A stretch of DNA of 64,000 nt from Phyllobacterium zundukense (GTDB lineage: Bacteria > Pseudomonadota > Alphaproteobacteria > Rhizobiales > Rhizobiaceae). Every line of letters starts with the position of its first letter. Positions within the stretch are counted from its first letter, which is position 1. Below the pieces are notes generated by a model that ran no database searches, was not told the DNA's origin, and was given only the letters and a program-made list of their open reading frames with translations. The DNA is taken from positions 926,470-990,469 of the forward strand of contig NZ_CP104972.1 in assembly GCF_025452195.1 (NCBI RefSeq). Direction: 5' to 3'. A program made the position numbers and the translations under genes. Shown here piece after piece: positions 62,011 through 64,000 of the stretch.

Positions 62011-62801
62011 TCATGGGGTTGCGCGAGCGACCCAAAGTTGTTCACGGCCGTAGGCCGGTGGTGACCCTAAAGAAATCTGAGAACTGCTCGGCGACTTCCA
62101 GAGTTAGAGCAGATATGCAATTTCCTGCCGCATACTCCATCGAAGGGTCCAAGACGTCTCTTCGCTTTTAACGATGTTACCCGTCTGATCGAATACCTCG
62201 AAAAGCAAAGTCTCCTGAATCGTTTGGGTCATTGGGTCATTGTGCCTGGATACCAACGTTCGGCGTATTTTTCCGACCGGAACTCACATCTAACACCTCG
62301 CGTGGAGCGGCGGGCGTAGAGGCATTCGCAAACAGCAATTCAAAGTAAGGATCAAACAGATCGAGGACGAGGTGACCACCCGGCTTGAGATGCCGATGAG
62401 CGCACTGAAGAGCCTCGCGCTGCTGACTGGGGGTCAGCAGATGCTGGAAGCTGCGTGCAGTATTTACAATCAGAGGAAATTGTCGATTGAGGTCAAAATT
62501 GGTCATGTCTCCTTCGACAAGCTGGAGGCGAGCTCCAACCTCGGGGCCATCCGCGAGCTTGGCTGCCGCGCGTTCAAGCATCGCTGGAGAAATATCCAGG
62601 CCAACGACTTCGTTTCCCGCAATGGCGAGCGGAACCGAAATACGCCCAGTGCCTGTACCAATTTCGAGGACCGGATCACCAAAGCGGCGGGGCGCAATCC
62701 AAATAAAACGCAATGTCGCCGGCAAGAAGGCCGCCTCCAGTGAACAGATCGTAGGCGGCAACTGCCAGACCGCCGCTATAGTGGGCATTTGCATTTGTCA
62801 T
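62011..62801 (-). pseudogene. Class I methyltransferase, multiply frameshifted
   Basis: The ATG at 62801 begins MTNANAHYSGGLAVAAYDLF in one frame, with a stop soon after. RRFGDPVLEIGTGTGRISVP, then VVGLDISPAMLERAAAKL and AHRHLKPGGHLVLDLFDPYF are in a second frame. EVFDQTGNIVKSEETSWTLR and PPAYGREQLWVARATP are in yet others, ending at 62011. Joined, they give an ordinary 250-aa SAM methyltransferase. At least three shifts make it non-functional. Confidence 0.7.
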
Positions 62802-62966
62802 CGATCTGTCTCCTTCTACACCGCAACCGAAGCCAACTTTGGAAACTGACAGGGCGCGCTATGACCAAGGTTGCGCTACGATTTGAGGCAAGCCGGTTGG
62901 GAATAGCATTAGATGTCGGTCATCGAGCTGAGTCAGCTCGGCCCATATCACGCGCTGCTCATGTCC

Positions 62967-63074
62967 GACAAAGGCTTCGATAAAGCGGACCGGATTGCCC
63001 GGCCCGATATAATCATCGACTGCCTCCAGTCGAAGTGGCGGTTGGGATCGATCTGTTCCAGACAGATGTGTCAT
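62967..63074 (-). pseudogene. IS1182-type transposase, N-terminal fragment
   Basis: HLSGTDRSQPPLRLEAVDDY, then IGPGNPVRFIEAFV is the typical start of IS1182/IS4-type transposases (TGTDRSQxxLxPExLDDYVxxxNPVRxID). Only 36 residues remain, and the DDE part is absent. Confidence 0.65.
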
Positions 63075-63122
63075 GGCAAAATTTACCACGAGGCTATGCA
63101 AAACGGAATCCTCTGAGGATAA

Positions 63123-63692
63123 ATGTCGTTGGTTCCCGACCACTATGGAGTTCGGCCATTGTTACCAAGCTTTGAAACTGAGAGGCTCATGCTCCGCCCC
63201 AGATCAATGGCGGATTTCCAGGCTTGCTTGGCTATGGATCGCGACCCAGACGTGACAAAATTTATACCGGGACCATGGAATGACCCTGAGAAACACGAGC
63301 GCTTTCTCCGAAATCGGATTGAGAACTCCTTGGGAGATGGCCTCGGCTACTGGTCAATTTTCCCACGAGATCGACCTGGTCAATTTCTGGGTTGGATACT
63401 TCTGATCCCGTACGATGGATCAGGTCCGGAAATAGAAATTGGATGGCGTCTGAATAGGCTGTCATGGGGCAAGGGCTATGCAACCGAGGCAGCAAAACCC
63501 ATCGTAGAACATGCATTCGAAGCTCTTCGGCTCTCTCGCATCGTTGCGGACATCAACCCGGGCAATATTCCCTCCATGCGAGTGGCTGAGAAAATCGGGT
63601 TGAAGTATATCGGCGATGACCATCACGGAGGCACGCCCTGCAAATCCTACTTGATGACGATCGAGGATTTTACCCAGCCCTCATCTGGTTAA
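63123..63692 (+). CDS. GNAT-family N-acetyltransferase (RimJ/RimL-like)
   Basis: 189 aa. It starts MSLVPDHYGVRPLLPSFETE, RLMLRPRSMADFQAC; TERLxLRP is the RimJ/L entry. The acetyl-CoA site is in IEIGWRLNRLSWGKGYATEA, then SRIVADINPGNIPSMRVAEK and IGLKYIGDD. It is probably an N-acetyltransferase for an antibiotic, an amine or a protein N-terminus. A res-like site starts 2 bases past its stop. It is the last intact module on the right. Confidence 0.87.
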   Translation: MSLVPDHYGVRPLLPSFETERLMLRPRSMADFQACLAMDRDPDVTKFIPGPWNDPEKHERFLRNRIENSLGDGLGYWSIFPRDRPGQFLGWILLIPYDGSGPEIEIGWRLNRLSWGKGYATEAAKPIVEHAFEALRLSRIVADINPGNIPSMRVAEKIGLKYIGDDHHGGTPCKSYLMTIEDFTQPSSG

Positions 63693-64000
63693 GGACTTTT
63701 CAGACGGTCTGCCGGATTTTTGCGACAAATCTATCAGCGGAAATGCGCTCAAGGCGCTTGGTATGGTGACTGGAGCCGCCGGATGCAGATATGAGCGATC
63801 CAACTCCCCGACGGCCGAGACACCGAGCAGAGCCATGGAGCGCAGCATTTCGTCCTCAATCAGCTCAAGCATACGTACAATTGCGCCCTCGCCTCCCGCA
63901 GCGAGGGCGTAGCACTGCATGCGGCCAAGGCCCACGAGGTCCGCACCTATCGGCGAGGGCCTTAATGATGTCCGAACCGCGACAGAAACCTCCATCGACC
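63681..64000 (-). pseudogene. Alpha-hydroxy-acid oxidase (LldD-like), C-terminal part, frameshifted and cut by window edge
   Basis: VDGGFCRGSDIIKALA is in the frame entering the window from the right. GADLVGLGRMQCYALAAGGE, then MLRSMALLGVSAVGELDRSY is in another frame; one extra base near 63951-63955 separates them. These are the FMN-binding and C-terminal parts of L-lactate dehydrogenase/glycolate oxidase-type enzymes. After SAFPLIDL the frame runs into the junction site, adding a foreign tail to the stop at 63681. The indel could be a sequencing error. Confidence 0.75.
63694..63726 (+). repeat. Res-like junction site (second class), overlapping the lactate dehydrogenase frame
   Basis: GACTTTTCAGACGGTCTGCC then GGATTTTTGCGAC. 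On the minus strand it is read as ...Ser-Gln-Lys-Ser (TCG CAA AAA TCC), the same phase as in other module ends. Confidence 0.6.

Overview
The window reads as accessory DNA of an alphaproteobacterium of the order Hyphomicrobiales (Rhizobium/Agrobacterium/Phyllobacterium-like). Gene families typical of that group are a DUF982 protein, a decayed MucR regulator, a DUF1127 protein, an ABC-ABC-AttH/CrtC-type operon, BTAD-type regulators, and IS1595, ISKra4, IS1182 and ISL3-like elements. No rRNA, tRNA or CRISPR array was seen. The few housekeeping-type genes (lysS, a D-Ala-D-Ala ligase, a PRPP synthetase) sit among transposase remnants, so this is probably a plasmid, a chromid or a genomic island.

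Left part (1-34 kb). It holds a sugar isomerase/epimerase cut by the window edge, a beta-carbonic anhydrase/SulP operon, a remnant of a Cap15-like (CBASS) membrane effector, an FKBP isomerase with a methyltransferase, a PIN-domain toxin whose antitoxin looks frameshifted, and an ABC transporter with an AttH-like secreted protein. Two further methyltransferases and an AraC regulator follow. Next is a decayed cluster with YcaO and isochorismatase fragments, a short protein with four 13-residue repeats, and a frameshifted BTAD/TPR regulator. Then come SixA, a PQQ-type sugar dehydrogenase, a PLP enzyme convergent with a glutamate-racemase homologue that lacks both catalytic cysteines, and a PRPP synthetase. 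Many genes between these are broken.

Right part (34.9-64 kb). Most genes or small operons here are separated by related imperfect palindromes of 26-28 bp of the form GTCGC(R)(n)AA..TCC..A.cTTTTGCGAC. The complete copy lies directly upstream of a Tn3-type serine resolvase gene (42947-43513) and looks like its res site. Other copies lie at or over the stop codons of unrelated genes: Lon-N domain protein, C39-like peptidase, VOC protein, LysR, GNAT and lactate dehydrogenase. Several genes end in a site-encoded Ser-His/Gln-Lys/Asn-Ser tail. A second serine recombinase has its own, different inverted repeats. I interpret the region as an array of resolvase-site-bounded gene modules, resembling integron or pdif modules but built on Tn3-type res sites. 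This is the most interesting feature of the window and is inferred from sequence pattern only.

Also on the right are a five-gene HxlR-controlled amide-catabolism locus (nitrilase-type hydrolase, unknown membrane transporter, amidase, tautomerase) with clear paired operators, a nitroreductase/LysR pair, PadR-ChrA, a class C beta-lactamase-like hydrolase, an S9 peptidase, a small DnaB-like ATPase, an IS1595-family element with perfect 8-bp target duplications, and an ISKra4 element. Single-base frameshifts are frequent throughout; some could be sequencing errors.
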